64,000 nt of DNA from Aalborgiella sp963841045 (GCA_963841045.1 CAWJBD010000007.1:215494-279493), one strand, 5' to 3'; numbered from the stretch's first letter, positions 37,133-47,473 are shown. Program-made: numbers and translations. The notes: a model not told the origin generated them from the sequence alone.

Positions 37133-37200
37133 GCTGAGTAAGTAAGCAGATCAATTGATCCGAAGATTTGAGCTGAACAAATTCAGTTATATTTAGGCGA

Positions 37201-38863
37201 ATGAAATTTGAAGACCGCACGCGCTGTGACCGCACGCCCGCTTGGGCTGCATTGCACGCCCACTACCAAATCAGCGTCAAAGACTTTGATGTGCGCGATG
37301 CCTTCGCGCAAGATGCGGCGCGCTTTGAAAATTTCAGCCAACATGCGCCCCATGTGTTCGCCGATTTATCTAAAAACCGACTGGATGCCACCACCCAAAG
37401 TTTGCTCATCGATCTAGCAAAGCAGTGCGGCGTTGAAGCACACCGCGATGCCATGTTTGCGGGCCGTGCGGTCAACAACACCGAAAACCGTGCCGTCATG
37501 CACTGGTTGCTCAGAAGCCCCCATGTTCTGCAAAAATATATAGAAAATCAGCCTGTAGCCGGCATAAATACTGCCTATACTGCTATTAATAATGTAGCGT
37601 TATCAGATGTGACTGAGGTTGTCAAAGACTAACGTTGATGAAGTACAGCAAACGCTGTCGTCCATGCTCGCGTTCGCCGAACACATTCGTGCCGATGCGC
37701 AGTTTACCGACATTGTCAACATCGGTATCGGAGGCTCCGACATTGGCCCTCAAATGGTGACGCTGGCATTGGAGGCATTTGCTACAACAAGCAAGCGCAT
37801 GCATTTTGTGTCCAATGTAGATGGCGCTGAATTGGCGACTGTACTCAAGCAGATCAATGCAGAAAATACCTTGTTCATTGTCTCGTCCAAGTCGTTCACG
37901 ACGGTGGATACCATCACCAACGCCCACTCTGCCAAAGCTTGGTTTGCAGCAAATTATCCAAACAAGACTGATTTGGGGGTGGTTGGCAAAGGCATTTCCA
38001 AGCATTTTGTGGCGCTGACCAGCAATGTGAAAGCCGCGCAAGAATTTGGCATCAGCACCACCTTTGGCTTTTGGGATTGGGTGGGTGGGCGCTATTCCCT
38101 GTGGTCTGCCATCGGCTTGCCGATTGCCATTGCCATAGGGGAGAAAAATTTCATTGATTTGCTGGCAGGCGCGGCAGAAATGGACACGCATTTTTGCACT
38201 GCGCCATTGGCGCACAACTTGCCAGTTCGCTTAGGCTTGTTGGATGTGTGGTATCGCAATTTTCATGGGTTTACCAGCCGTTGTGTAGCACCGTACCACA
38301 GTGCATTGAAACGCTTACCCGCATACCTGCAGCAGCTGGACATGGAAAGCAATGGCAAGAGGGTGGATGCCAAGGGCGATGCCTTGCCGTTTGCCACTGC
38401 AGCACTGGTGTGGGGCGAGCCCGGTACCAATGGACAGCATTCGTTTTTTCAAGTACTGCACCAAGGTTCAGATGCCGTGCCAGTTGAATTTGTAGTGGTC
38501 AAACGCGAACGGCATGGCTTAGCAGGGCATCAAGAAAAACTGTTGGCCAATGCATTGGCCCAGTCGCAGGCGCTGATGTTGGGTAAAACCGACCCCAATG
38601 GGCACAAACATTTTCCTGGCAATCGTCCCAGCACCACGCTCCTTTTAGACGACTTAACGCCCGCCAGCCTGGGTGCGTTGATAGCGCTTTATGAACACCG
38701 CACTTTTGTTGCTGGTAGCGTATGGGGCATCAACAGTTTCGATCAATGGGGTGTGGAGCTCGGCAAAGTGCTGGCCACAGACATTGAAAAGCGCTTTCAA
38801 ACGGGAGATTTGTCAGGTTTGGATGCTTCGACGCAAGGCTTGATGCGCAAGTTGGCTGAATAA
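37201..38863 (+). CDS. pgi: glucose-6-phosphate isomerase, one frameshift
   Basis: About 554 residues over two frames. Part 1 (to about 37620) has FAGRAVNNTENRAVMHWLLR; part 2 has DIVNIGIGGSDIGPQMVTLA, GFWDWVGGRYSLWSAIGLP and NGQHSFFQVLHQG, and ends in the sugar-isomerase C-terminal domain. The enzyme interconverts glucose- and fructose-6-phosphate. Between HWLLR and the second part, some 25 extra residues (VLQKYIENQPVAGINTAYTA and onward) come from a palindromic element. The +1 step lies just after it, near GTTGTCAAAGACTAACG (37617-37633). A single-copy central enzyme is unlikely to be truly dead, so a sequence error is suspected. Confidence 0.9.
37532..37599 (+). repeat. palindromic element copy inside pgi
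   Basis: GCCGGCATAAATACTGCC, then ACTGCTATTAATAATGTAGC, aligns with the element core and hairpin. It encodes AGINTAYTAINNVA in the pgi frame, the same reading phase as the copies in the outer-membrane factor and dppA. Confidence 0.7.
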
Positions 38864-38870
38864 ACGCAGC

Positions 38871-39557
38871 TCAGTCCTGCCACACCACACCGGTGTCACT
38901 CAAAATCGCATGCAGCGGTATATCGTGCGGCTCGGCTTTGAAGTCGGGTAACCAGCCATTGCTGTAGCCCAAACCAACCGTGTTGGGTTGCGGTTGCAGG
39001 GTTGCCAAAGTGCGGTCATAAAAACCGCCGCCATAGCCCAAACGGTAGCCGTTTGGCCCATAACCCACGCAAGGCACAAACAACAAAGTCGGCACCACCA
39101 CCTCGGTGCCTTTGGGTTTGGGGATGCCGTAGGCGTCTTCTTCCATCGGGCAGCCGGGGTACCAGGCATGAAACACCAAAGTCTTGTGCACTTTGTCCAC
39201 CACGGGCAATCCAATTTTGCGCGGCGAGCGGCTCGCCAGTGATTGCGTCGCCAACTGCGTCTCAATGGCATCATCAATCGGCGAAGACAAATCACCCTCA
39301 GGCACATATTCCGATGCTGGGCTTTGCGAAATCGCATCTTCTTGCCAGCGGTACAGGGCAGGCAATGGGTCAAATTCGCCTTTGATGGGCCAATATGCGC
39401 CTATGATGGTGTCTGGTTTATCAAACAGCCAAATGCGCATCACACTTTGTAAAAGTGCGGCACGTTGTAGCCTATCTGGTAAATTCAAACGTTGTTCTAT
39501 CAGCGCCTTGCGCATTGAGCTTTTCAAAGCACTTGTATCGGACATTTTTTCCATCAC
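38871..39557 (-). CDS. 5-formyltetrahydrofolate cyclo-ligase
   Basis: A 228-residue MTHFS-family enzyme converting 5-formyl-THF to 5,10-methenyl-THF with ATP. SSMRKALIEQRLNLPD is the N-terminal motif, and VVPTLLFVPCVGYGPNGYRL followed by GYGGGFYDRTLA is the conserved nucleotide/substrate loop. Convergent with pgi and divergent from the lytic transglycosylase. Confidence 0.9.
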   Translation of the reverse strand: MMEKMSDTSALKSSMRKALIEQRLNLPDRLQRAALLQSVMRIWLFDKPDTIIGAYWPIKGEFDPLPALYRWQEDAISQSPASEYVPEGDLSSPIDDAIETQLATQSLASRSPRKIGLPVVDKVHKTLVFHAWYPGCPMEEDAYGIPKPKGTEVVVPTLLFVPCVGYGPNGYRLGYGGGFYDRTLATLQPQPNTVGLGYSNGWLPDFKAEPHDIPLHAILSDTGVVWQD

Positions 39558-39643
39558 AATCCCTCATTACATTCACACAATTCGCCCCATGCTCAGCACA
39601 GTTAACAAACACAACCAGAACAAGGCTATTTTGACAGCACTTT

Positions 39644-41594
39644 ATGCCCCTGCGTGTTTGGCTGGGGCTATTTGTTGCATTCACCAGCGTCGCCAACGCA
39701 CAAATCAGCTTCCAACCCGCGCATTGACAATGTGTTGGTCGAGATGAGCCAAGCTTTTAAAAAGGTGGACAGAGCCAGACTCACCAGTCTTCTGCCACAA
39801 GTCAGCGGGCATCCCCAAGAAGCTTGGGGTGCTTATTGGGAGTTGAAAGCACGCTTGGAAGATGCTTCTGAAGCAGAAGTTCAAGGCTTTTTAAACCGCT
39901 ATGTCGGCACCTACCAAGAAGACCGCTTGCGCAACGATTGGTTGCTGCTCTTGGGGCAGCGACGCGATTGGGGCAATTTTGCGGCGCATTACAGCAAATA
40001 CCGCATGCGCGACGACAAAGAGGTGCAATGCTATGCGGTGTTGATTGATCATTTGCAAGGCACAGCCAGTCTGACCAACACCACACCCGCTGAGCGTGCC
40101 GCGCTGGTGCGTAAAAATTGGTGGTCGCTTCGCGATGCCGATGACGGCTGTAACTTGGCCGCTGACCGAATGATCAACGACCCCAATGCAGCCACGCCCT
40201 TGATGACAACACACGACGCGTTTGTCAAAGCCCGCATTGCCACCGAAGTCAACCGCAAACGCGCCGCCATCAACGCACTGCAAATCGTCAACAATGCCGG
40301 CAAATCGGCGCGCAACGAAGACACAGTTCTCGACATCATTCGCTTAGGCGCAAGCAATGCCGATGGCGCAGCGAGCATGCTCAATGCCAAAGGCGGCAGC
40401 TTCAGCACCGAGCAACGCAACTGGACCTGGGGCGCGATAGGCAAGCTGGCCGCCTTGAACCAAAACAGCAACGCCGCCACCTACTTTGCCAACGTCACCA
40501 AAGACAGCGATTTGAACGACGACACCTTAGGCTGGAAAGTGCGCGCCCTCTTGCGTGTGAACAGCAAGCCAAATTGGTCAGCTGTGGCCAAGGCCATCGA
40601 CGCCATGAGTACCCATGCGCAAAAAGAAGCCATCTGGGCCTATTGGCGCGGTCGTGCCTATTTGGCAAACAAAGAACTCGCTTCGGCCAATGCCTTGTTT
40701 GAATCCATTGCATCGGTGCGTGGTTTTTACGAGCAACTCGCTCTGGAAGAATTGGGTCGCAAAATCACGGTGCCGGCAAAGCCTGAGCCTTTAAGCGATG
40801 CCGAAAAAGCCAGCGCACGCCTGAACCAAGGCCTGCAAAAAGCCTTGCACGCCATCGCCATTGGCCTGCGCTCCGAAGGTGTGCGCGAATGGAACTACAG
40901 CACCAATTTAATCAACCCACGCGGCACGCCGGGTGGCATGGACGAACGTGAGCTGTTGGCCGCGGCTGATTTGGCATGCCAGCGCGAAGTGTGGGACCGC
41001 TGCATCAACACCAGCGAGCGCACCAAATCCTTCATCGACTTTGACCAGCGCTTCCCCATGCCGTTTCAACAATCTGTGGTCAAGCGTGCCAAAGAAATCG
41101 GCCTGGACCCTGCCTATGTGTATGGTTTGATTCGGCAAGAAAGCCGCTTCATCATGGACGCACGTTCTGGTGTGGGCGCATCGGGCTTGATGCAAGTGAT
41201 GCCCGCCACCGCACGCTGGACCGCCAAGCGCATTGGCTTGACCAACTTCACCGCCGACCAAATCACCGACCGCGAAACCAATATCGCCATCGGCACCGGC
41301 TATTTGAAATTGGTGCTGGACGACTTTGCAGGCTCCATGCCCTTGGCTGCCGCTGCCTACAATGCAGGCCCCAATCGCCCCCGTGTTTGGCGCAATGGCG
41401 CCGTGGTTGAAACGGCGATTTGGGCCGAGAATGTGCCCTTTGCCGAAACGCGCGATTACGTTAAAAAAGTGCTCAGCAACACCACCAATTACGCCGCCAT
41501 TTTGACGGGGCAAGCCCAGTCGCTTAAAGCACGTTTGGGTTTGATCGGCCCATTGGGTTCTGATGCACCGCCAGTGAACAAAGAACTTCCTTAA
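39644..41594 (+). CDS. soluble lytic murein transglycosylase, frameshift after signal peptide
   Basis: About 649 residues. ATG 39644 encodes MPLRVWLGLFVAFTSVANA, a signal peptide, then stops; one extra C in CAACCCGCG (39714-39719) accounts for it, since removing it gives QISFQPRIDNVLVEMSQAF. The helical superhelix (U/L domains) spans about residues 30-480. The catalytic SLT domain has RQESRFIMDARSGVGASGLM with the catalytic Glu, QVMPATARW and AAAYNAGPNR. It cleaves peptidoglycan glycan strands in the periplasm during turnover. Confidence 0.9.
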
Positions 41595-41619
41595 AAAATC
41601 AACTAAAGAAAGGCACAAC

Positions 41620-42309
41620 ATGAAACTCTACATCGGCAACAAAAATTATTCATCCTGGTCCATGCGTCCGTGGGTGCTGTTGAAACAAGCGGGCATTCCG
41701 TTTGAAGAAGTGAAGGTGCGCTTTGATTCGTTTGATGACAATTCGCAATTCAAAAAGACCATGACAGCCATCAACCCCATTGGCAAAGTGCCGGTGTTGG
41801 TCGATGGTGATTTGACTATTTGGGACACCCTGGCCATTGCCGAATATGTGGCGGAACAGTTCCCAGAAAAAAACCTGTGGCCCACAGACAAAGTAGCCCG
41901 CGCCCGCGCCCGCACCGTGTGCGCTGAAATGCATTCAGGCTTCAATGCGCTGCGCAGCAACTTCCCCATGAACATCGAAGCCAGCTTGCCCGAAATTGGT
42001 GAACTGGCCTTGCGTGTGAAACCCGAAGTGCAAAAAGACTTGGCGCGCTTGGTACAGCTGTGGGGCGATTTATTACAAAAGTACCAAGGCCCCATGCTGT
42101 TTGGCAACTTTAGCATTGCCGACGCCTTCTTCGCCCCCGTGTGCATGCGCATCAACAGCTACGCCCTGCCACTACCCGAACCCGTAGCCGCCTACGTCGC
42201 CCGCGTCACCGCTTTGCCCAGCGTAGCGGCATGGATTCAAGACGCTTTGGCAGAAAAAGATTTCTTCGATTTTGAAGAACCATACCGCACCCAAGACTCA
42301 AAAAAATAA
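41620..42309 (+). CDS. glutathione S-transferase family protein
   Basis: A 229-residue GST. The thioredoxin-like N-terminal domain begins MKLYIGNKNYSSWSMRPWVL, with the SSWSMRPW catalytic Ser region. The cis-Pro motif is IGKVPVLVDGDLTIWDTLAI. An all-helical C-terminal domain follows. It lies 26 nt after the transglycosylase and may be cotranscribed. Substrate is unknown. Confidence 0.9.
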   Translation: MKLYIGNKNYSSWSMRPWVLLKQAGIPFEEVKVRFDSFDDNSQFKKTMTAINPIGKVPVLVDGDLTIWDTLAIAEYVAEQFPEKNLWPTDKVARARARTVCAEMHSGFNALRSNFPMNIEASLPEIGELALRVKPEVQKDLARLVQLWGDLLQKYQGPMLFGNFSIADAFFAPVCMRINSYALPLPEPVAAYVARVTALPSVAAWIQDALAEKDFFDFEEPYRTQDSKK

Positions 42310-42374
42310 TGGTTTGTGGGTGAAATGGGATGCCTGTTCCTTGGATAATTAAGTTTTAACTTATTTAAGGAAGA

Positions 42375-42763
42375 ATGATGATTCAGCGCATTAAATTTTT
42401 GGCAGTTGCAGCGATTGCGGCTGTGTTGGTGGCTTGTGGTGGTGGGTGATGATGCACGCCATCGTTTGCTGGTACATATTTGATAACATCAAATTCAGTG
42501 ACACTCATGTAATTGTCTGGAAGCACTTCAGCAGCAATCGTATCAGGATTGACACTGTAAATCAAGATGGTCGCAATATCTGTATTCAAAGTGGAGAGTC
42601 TAGTTATTGACAGGCACTGTTGATGGCTGACAATGGTGGTTTTACGTGCTAATGGAACTCATGGTTAGTCAATGGAGTTACCGCGCAAGTCAAAGTAACA
42701 TTTTGAACAACTACGTCTAGTGGTATGTACACATTCCAAGATACAGTTGTGGTAAATTCTTAG
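42375..42763 (+). pseudogene. decayed lipoprotein gene remnant
   Basis: The 520-bp gap between the GST gene and cca holds an RBS (AAGGAAG) and ATG 42375 encoding a lipoprotein leader, MIQRIKFLAVAAIAAVLVAC then GGG and a stop. Downstream, broken plus-strand stretches still read like an Ig-like domain (GVTAQVKVTF, then TTTSSGMYTFQDTVVVNS) with stops between. In 42450-42590 the more coherent reading is on the minus strand, so part of the gene may have been inverted. No intact gene is supported. Confidence 0.5.
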
Positions 42764-42829
42764 GTCAGGGAGTTATACACGGATACAGCAACCAAAGTCT
42801 AATCCCCTTGAACCCGCTAAACTACCCCC

Positions 42830-44170
42830 ATGGAAATCTACATGGTGGGTGGGGCGGTGCGGGATGCTTTGTTGGGACTGGCGGTTCAGGACAGAGACTG
42901 GGTCATTGTTGGTGCCACTCCCAAAATTTTGCAATCTGCGGGCTTCTTGCCCGTCGGTAAAGACTTCCCCGTTTTTCTACATCCCAGCACGCGTGACGAA
43001 GTGGCGCTGGCGCGGCAAGAGCGCAAAACTGCGCCGGGTTACCACGGCTTTGCGTTTCATGCAGCGCCCGATGTGACGCTGGAAGACGATTTATCGCGAC
43101 GCGATTTAACTATCAATTCCATAGCAATCTCGGCAGCAAACATGCCGGATACATGCAAATTTAATCAAAAGTTTTCTGAGCAGCAAACACTCCAACTGGA
43201 TCGCAGCAAGTTAATCGACCCCTACGGCGGTGCGCGCGATTTGGACGCCAAAGTGCTGCGCCATGTATCACATGCGTTTGCCGAAGACCCTGTGCGCATT
43301 TTGCGACTGGCGCGTTTTGCCGCGCGCTTTGCCGACTTCACGGTGGCGGCAGAGACCATGGAGCTGATGCAAGAGATGGTGCAAAGCGGTGAGGTGGATG
43401 CGCTGGTACCCGAACGCGTGTGGCAAGAAATCAGCAAAGGGCTGATGGAGCACAAACCGTCGCGCATGTTTGAGGTGCTGCGCGAATGCGGGGCGCTGGC
43501 GCGCTTGCTGCCTGAGCTCAACAAGCTGTGGGGCGTGCCGCAACGCGCCGAATACCACCCTGAAATCGACACCGGCGTGCACATGATGATGGTGTTGGAC
43601 ATGGCGGCACGGTTGAACGCCAACCTGCCTGTGCGCTTTGCTTGCCTGTGCCACGACTTTGGCAAAGGCACCACGCCCGTGGATGTGTTGCCGCGCCATT
43701 TAGGCCATGAAGGGCGCAGCGAAAAATTATTGCAAGCGGTGTGCACGCGCTGGCGCGTACCGACCGACTGCCGCGATTTGGCGCTGGTGGTGGCGCGTGA
43801 ACATGGCAACATTCACCGCAGCCATGAGCTGGGTGCGGCAGCGATTGTGCGTCTGCTTGAACGCTGCGATGCGTTTCGCAAACCCGCGCGTTTTGTTGAA
43901 GTGCTGTTGGCCTGCGAATGCGATGCGCGTGGCAGGCTGGGCTATGCCGATAGCAGCTATCCGCAATCAACGCGCTTGTTGCACAGCTTGCAAGTCGCGC
44001 AAACCGTCACTGCCCAGAGCGCTATTAATTTAATAGCACCTCAGGCAATCATTACGCCGGCTATAGGCCAAAAAGACCTTATAAATTCGGTCAACCTCAG
44101 TGGCATGCAAATCGGTCAGCTGATGCAAGCCGCCAGAGTACGCAAGGTGGCGGCAGCATTGGGTTCATGA
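42830..44170 (+). CDS. cca: CCA-adding tRNA nucleotidyltransferase (with HD domain)
   Basis: A 446-residue enzyme adding or repairing the tRNA 3' CCA. The start MEIYMVGGAVRDALLGLAVQ is the conserved nucleotidyltransferase N-terminus; RRDLTINSIA and DPYGGARDLDAKVLRHVSHA follow. The HD phosphohydrolase domain has EYHPEIDTGVHMMMVLDMA and FACLCHDFGKGTTP. Two insertions come from repeat-like DNA: a clear element copy near the C-terminus (44020-44087, SAINLIAPQAIITPAIGQK) and a likely degenerate one at about 43131-43175 (IAISAANMPDTC), before DPYGG. Confidence 0.93.
   Translation: MEIYMVGGAVRDALLGLAVQDRDWVIVGATPKILQSAGFLPVGKDFPVFLHPSTRDEVALARQERKTAPGYHGFAFHAAPDVTLEDDLSRRDLTINSIAISAANMPDTCKFNQKFSEQQTLQLDRSKLIDPYGGARDLDAKVLRHVSHAFAEDPVRILRLARFAARFADFTVAAETMELMQEMVQSGEVDALVPERVWQEISKGLMEHKPSRMFEVLRECGALARLLPELNKLWGVPQRAEYHPEIDTGVHMMMVLDMAARLNANLPVRFACLCHDFGKGTTPVDVLPRHLGHEGRSEKLLQAVCTRWRVPTDCRDLALVVAREHGNIHRSHELGAAAIVRLLERCDAFRKPARFVEVLLACECDARGRLGYADSSYPQSTRLLHSLQVAQTVTAQSAINLIAPQAIITPAIGQKDLINSVNLSGMQIGQLMQAARVRKVAAALGS
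44020..44087 (-). repeat. palindromic element copy inside cca
   Basis: GCTATTAATTTAATAGCA hairpin, then AGGCAATCATTACGCCGG and CTATAGGCC, a reverse-orientation copy with few changes. It is open in the cca frame and encodes AINLIAPQAIITPAIGQK. Confidence 0.82.
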
Positions 44171-44198
44171 AGACAACTTGCATTGATGCTGTCACAGC

Positions 44199-44642
44199 TT
44201 AGCCTGCGCGTTGTTTCAGCCAGCGCATGAAACCGCCCAGCAAGGGAATTTTTTCATACAGCTCTTCAGCAGCATCCCAATAATCGCGGTGCAAGGTAAT
44301 CAAACCATCTTCGTTCAACACCAAATGCGTGGCACCCAAAATGCATTGCCGTTGCGACTGCTTGAACGACTTGAAGTTAAAGCGAAATTCCCAGGTTAAA
44401 AAACACTGGTGTTGGTCAACCATGCGCTCCTTGATGGTGAAGCGTGGGTTGTCGACTTGCACAAACATGTGCGCAAAAATAGCTTGAATGGCGGCTGTGC
44501 CTTGTACATCGTTGAACGGGTCTTTGAAGCGCGCATCGGGCGCGTAGATCTGCCCTAGTTTGCTGACTTTGGCAGGATTCAGATTTTCAAAAAAATCGAC
44601 AATGCGTTCGATGGGGGAGTCCGAAGAGTTCGTATTGTTCAT
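44199..44642 (-). CDS. NTF2/SnoaL-like protein
   Basis: A 147-residue NTF2-like cone-fold protein: ERIVDFFENLNPAKVSKLGQ, YAPDARFKDPFNDVQG, then beta strands FTIKERMVDQHQCFLTWEF. The fold is used by isomerases and as a non-enzymatic scaffold. It is the last gene of the fatty-acid-modification operon, 51 nt after the SDR gene; homologues often sit in the same neighbourhood. Confidence 0.8.
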   Translation of the reverse strand: MNNTNSSDSPIERIVDFFENLNPAKVSKLGQIYAPDARFKDPFNDVQGTAAIQAIFAHMFVQVDNPRFTIKERMVDQHQCFLTWEFRFNFKSFKQSQRQCILGATHLVLNEDGLITLHRDYWDAAEELYEKIPLLGGFMRWLKQRAG

Positions 44643-44693
44643 AGGAATGCGTTGGTTTGAGGTGGCTGGCGATGTGCTGTTTGTCGTTGTTTT

Positions 44694-45497
44694 TTAAGCT
44701 TGTTTCAATCGCCCAGCCAGCGCAAAAAACAGGCGGTTGGGCAAGACGCGCAGCACTTTCATCCAGCAGGTGAATTTTTTGGGAAAGTGTATTTCAAACG
44801 CACCTTTGGCCCAGCCCTGTAGCATGGCGCGGGCGGCGTCTTCGGTCGTCATCAGTGCTGGCATTTTGAAGGTGTTTTGTTGCGTCAAAGGTGTGTCCAC
44901 AAAACCCGGGCTGATCAAAGACACACCAATCTGGCTTGGGCGCAAATCAAGGTACAGCGTCTCGGCCAAATTGGCAATGGCGGCTTTGGTGGGGCCATAG
45001 GCCAAACTTTGTGGCAAGCCACGGTAGCCGGCCACACTGCCGATCAAGCTGATGTGACCACGTTGACCTGTTTTGGACACAGCTTGGTTTTGCAAAATGG
45101 GTACCAGTGCAGCCAGCACATGCAATGCACCGATGTAATTGATGCTGTTGTGTTTCAGCATATCAGTCAGATCAATGTCGGTGGCGCTCATGGCGCGGTA
45201 GTGACCCGCACAGAACACCACGCAATCCAAGCGACCTTGGGCTTGTAATTTCTTTGCTGCGGCTTGCACCGCCACAGCATCGGTGACATCCAAAGGCAAG
45301 GCAGTCGCTTGCGGATGCTGCGCCACAAATTCATTCAGCGCGCTGGCATTGCGTGCCGATACCACGACGTGAGCGCCACGTGCATGCAAGAGTGATGCGG
45401 TGGCGCGGCCAATGCCTGTGGATGCACCTATCAGCCAAACGTTTTGACCACGCCAGTCTTCAATCCGTGGGTTCAGGGGTGCGAAGATGAAGCTCAT
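44694..45497 (-). CDS. short-chain dehydrogenase/reductase
   Basis: A 267-residue SDR. The cofactor motif is LIGASTGIGRATASLLHARG (TGxxxGxG form), CAG in VVFCAGHYRAM matches the NNAG position, and the catalytic Ser-Tyr-Lys is spread over LIGSVAGY and AYGPTKAAIA. Substrate is not predictable. It lies 13 nt after the DUF3833 gene in the minus-strand operon. Confidence 0.9.
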   Translation of the reverse strand: MSFIFAPLNPRIEDWRGQNVWLIGASTGIGRATASLLHARGAHVVVSARNASALNEFVAQHPQATALPLDVTDAVAVQAAAKKLQAQGRLDCVVFCAGHYRAMSATDIDLTDMLKHNSINYIGALHVLAALVPILQNQAVSKTGQRGHISLIGSVAGYRGLPQSLAYGPTKAAIANLAETLYLDLRPSQIGVSLISPGFVDTPLTQQNTFKMPALMTTEDAARAMLQGWAKGAFEIHFPKKFTCWMKVLRVLPNRLFFALAGRLKQA

Positions 45498-45510
45498 GAC
45501 ATCGTACCCA

Positions 45511-46053
45511 TTAACGTTTCACAAACGACAAAGTCACTTCACCCAAGCCCACGCCCCACTTGCTCATGCTGGCTTTGTTGAGCATCACTTTGTCGTTCAT
45601 CAAATACATCCAGTCGTCAAACTGCACGTTGATGATGTTGCCATCCACTGGCAAAGCCAATGTGTAGGTCCAATAAAAAGCGTTACCGCGTTGTTGTCCA
45701 TTGGCTGTGCCCACCACATCGTCCGCCGTACCAGTAAAGCGACCATCCGCATGGCGTGTCAGCCGCCAAACACGGCGCTGTTTCGTGCCGTCAGAGTAGG
45801 TGAAGGCTTCGTCTAAAACGCCGTTGTTGCCGTTCCAAGTGCAATCCATCACCACGGTAAAGCGTTTCACCACTTGGCCAGAGCGGTCGGTGAACACGCC
45901 GTAGGCATCCAAGGTGCCATTGAAGTATTTGTCCAATTCAAGCACTGGTTTTTCTTTGGCATAGTCATCGATCTGTGGTGTGCTGCAGGCTTGCAGCAAA
46001 GTCATTGCGCTGATGAGCAAGAATGTGCTGCAGCGTTTGAATAGGGTTGTCAT
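45511..46053 (-). CDS. DUF3833 lipoprotein
   Basis: A 180-residue lipoprotein; the leader ends in LLQAC (Cys23). LDKYFNGTLDAYGVFTDRSG and WRLTRHADGRFTGTADDVVG are DUF3833 features, and the C-terminal half looks like a lipocalin-type beta sheet. In alphaproteobacteria a DUF3833 gene belongs to a singlet-oxygen-induced cluster with the same partners as here. Confidence 0.85.
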   Translation of the reverse strand: MTTLFKRCSTFLLISAMTLLQACSTPQIDDYAKEKPVLELDKYFNGTLDAYGVFTDRSGQVVKRFTVVMDCTWNGNNGVLDEAFTYSDGTKQRRVWRLTRHADGRFTGTADDVVGTANGQQRGNAFYWTYTLALPVDGNIINVQFDDWMYLMNDKVMLNKASMSKWGVGLGEVTLSFVKR

Positions 46054-46089
46054 GGTTGAGTGGTCTCGCTTTAAAAATGAATGATGGGC

Positions 46090-47469
46090 TTAATGATGGG
46101 CTTCAGCTTGAGCAGGCAGCAAGGTCGTGAAGGGCTTTGCTTTGATGAAAGAAAAGTAAAGTAATGTGGCGGCAGCGGCTTTGAGTAAACAGGGCAGCAA
46201 GCAATACGCCAGTGTTAACAAGAGTGACGCCTGTGCATCACGCGCGCCGGGCACGTAGCCGAGCAAACCTAACAGTGGCAGCGCCAAGCCTGCAGCCAAA
46301 GCCAAGTTGAGCTTGCCGGCAAAGTTCCACCAACCAAAATAAATACCTGCGGTTTGTTGCTTGGGTTCATGTGTTTGTATTTGTCCAGCCAGCATGGCAG
46401 TGGGTACGGTCAAGTCGCTGCCCAGAGCAGCACCAGATAAGGCGCACACCAATAAAAACCATGCAATGTCACCCGCACCCAAAGCACCCGCGCCTGCAAA
46501 CACAGCGATCGACAACAGCATGCCAAACAGCCACACCCGCACCAAACCCCAACGTGCAACCGCTTTGAGCCACAGTGGCATGGACAGCGCAGCAAACAAA
46601 AAATACACGCCCAAGGCCGCAGACTGCATCGCCACGCTGGCTTCTAATCGGTCTTGCAAAAAGAACAAAACCAAAGTGGCTGGAATGGCACTGGCAATGC
46701 CATTCAACAAATAAACCGCCAACAAGCGCCTGAAGTCCGCATATTTCCAAGGCAAGCGCATGTCTTGTGAAGTTCGAACGGGCGTCGTCGATGAAGTGGG
46801 CGTTGCCTGTGCTGTCACTGCCAGCAATCCATTTGGGCGCGTAGACATGCGCCATGCGGCGTAGCCCAGCCATAAAGTCACTACAAACAAAACCTGCATG
46901 GCGGTGATACCGGCCAGAGTGGGTGTGACCGTTGCCAACAACACGCCAACCAATCCAAAACTTTCGCGCCATGCCACCACACGGCTGCGAAAATTGGCAT
47001 CGCCGCCCAACATGGCGCCCCAAGCATGGTAGGCCAAACTTAAAAAACTGTAGGCGGTGTAGGTCAACACCAGTGCCGCACCGGCCCACCACAACAGCGC
47101 ATTGGCATCGTGCGTCATGGGAGAAAACAAAGCGGTAAACCCAATGCTTAAAGCCACACAAGCCAAGGTGCTGATTCGGAACAATGCGCTTGCAGATTGT
47201 GCGTACAAGCCGTCGCATAAACGACCCAGCCAAGGGTCAATCAAGGCATCAAATAAGCGCACCCCCATCAATAAAAAACCCAAGGCTGCCAGCGAAACGC
47301 CCCATTGCTGTGCGTACAAATTGGGCATCAAGACATACAAAGGCAAAGCGCAAAAAGCCAATGGCAAACCCAACAATCCGTAGCGCAAGCCGTCTTGATT
47401 GCGCCAAGATGCTGCGGTCGGGAGATCGACAGCGCTTGGGGTGATGGGTTTTGATTCGCTCATGTGCAT
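46090..47469 (-). CDS. MFS transporter (GPH/MelB-like)
   Basis: A 459-residue, roughly 12-helix transporter. YGLLGLPLAFCALPLYVLMP opens the first helix, and RLFDALIDPWLGRLCDG is the glycoside-pentoside-hexuronide cation symporter motif with the cation-site aspartates. Whether it still moves sugars is doubtful given its place in a lipid-modification operon. A second Met at codon 3 is an alternative start. Confidence 0.88.
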   Translation of the reverse strand: MHMSESKPITPSAVDLPTAASWRNQDGLRYGLLGLPLAFCALPLYVLMPNLYAQQWGVSLAALGFLLMGVRLFDALIDPWLGRLCDGLYAQSASALFRISTLACVALSIGFTALFSPMTHDANALLWWAGAALVLTYTAYSFLSLAYHAWGAMLGGDANFRSRVVAWRESFGLVGVLLATVTPTLAGITAMQVLFVVTLWLGYAAWRMSTRPNGLLAVTAQATPTSSTTPVRTSQDMRLPWKYADFRRLLAVYLLNGIASAIPATLVLFFLQDRLEASVAMQSAALGVYFLFAALSMPLWLKAVARWGLVRVWLFGMLLSIAVFAGAGALGAGDIAWFLLVCALSGAALGSDLTVPTAMLAGQIQTHEPKQQTAGIYFGWWNFAGKLNLALAAGLALPLLGLLGYVPGARDAQASLLLTLAYCLLPCLLKAAAATLLYFSFIKAKPFTTLLPAQAEAHH

Positions 47470-47473
47470 TCGC

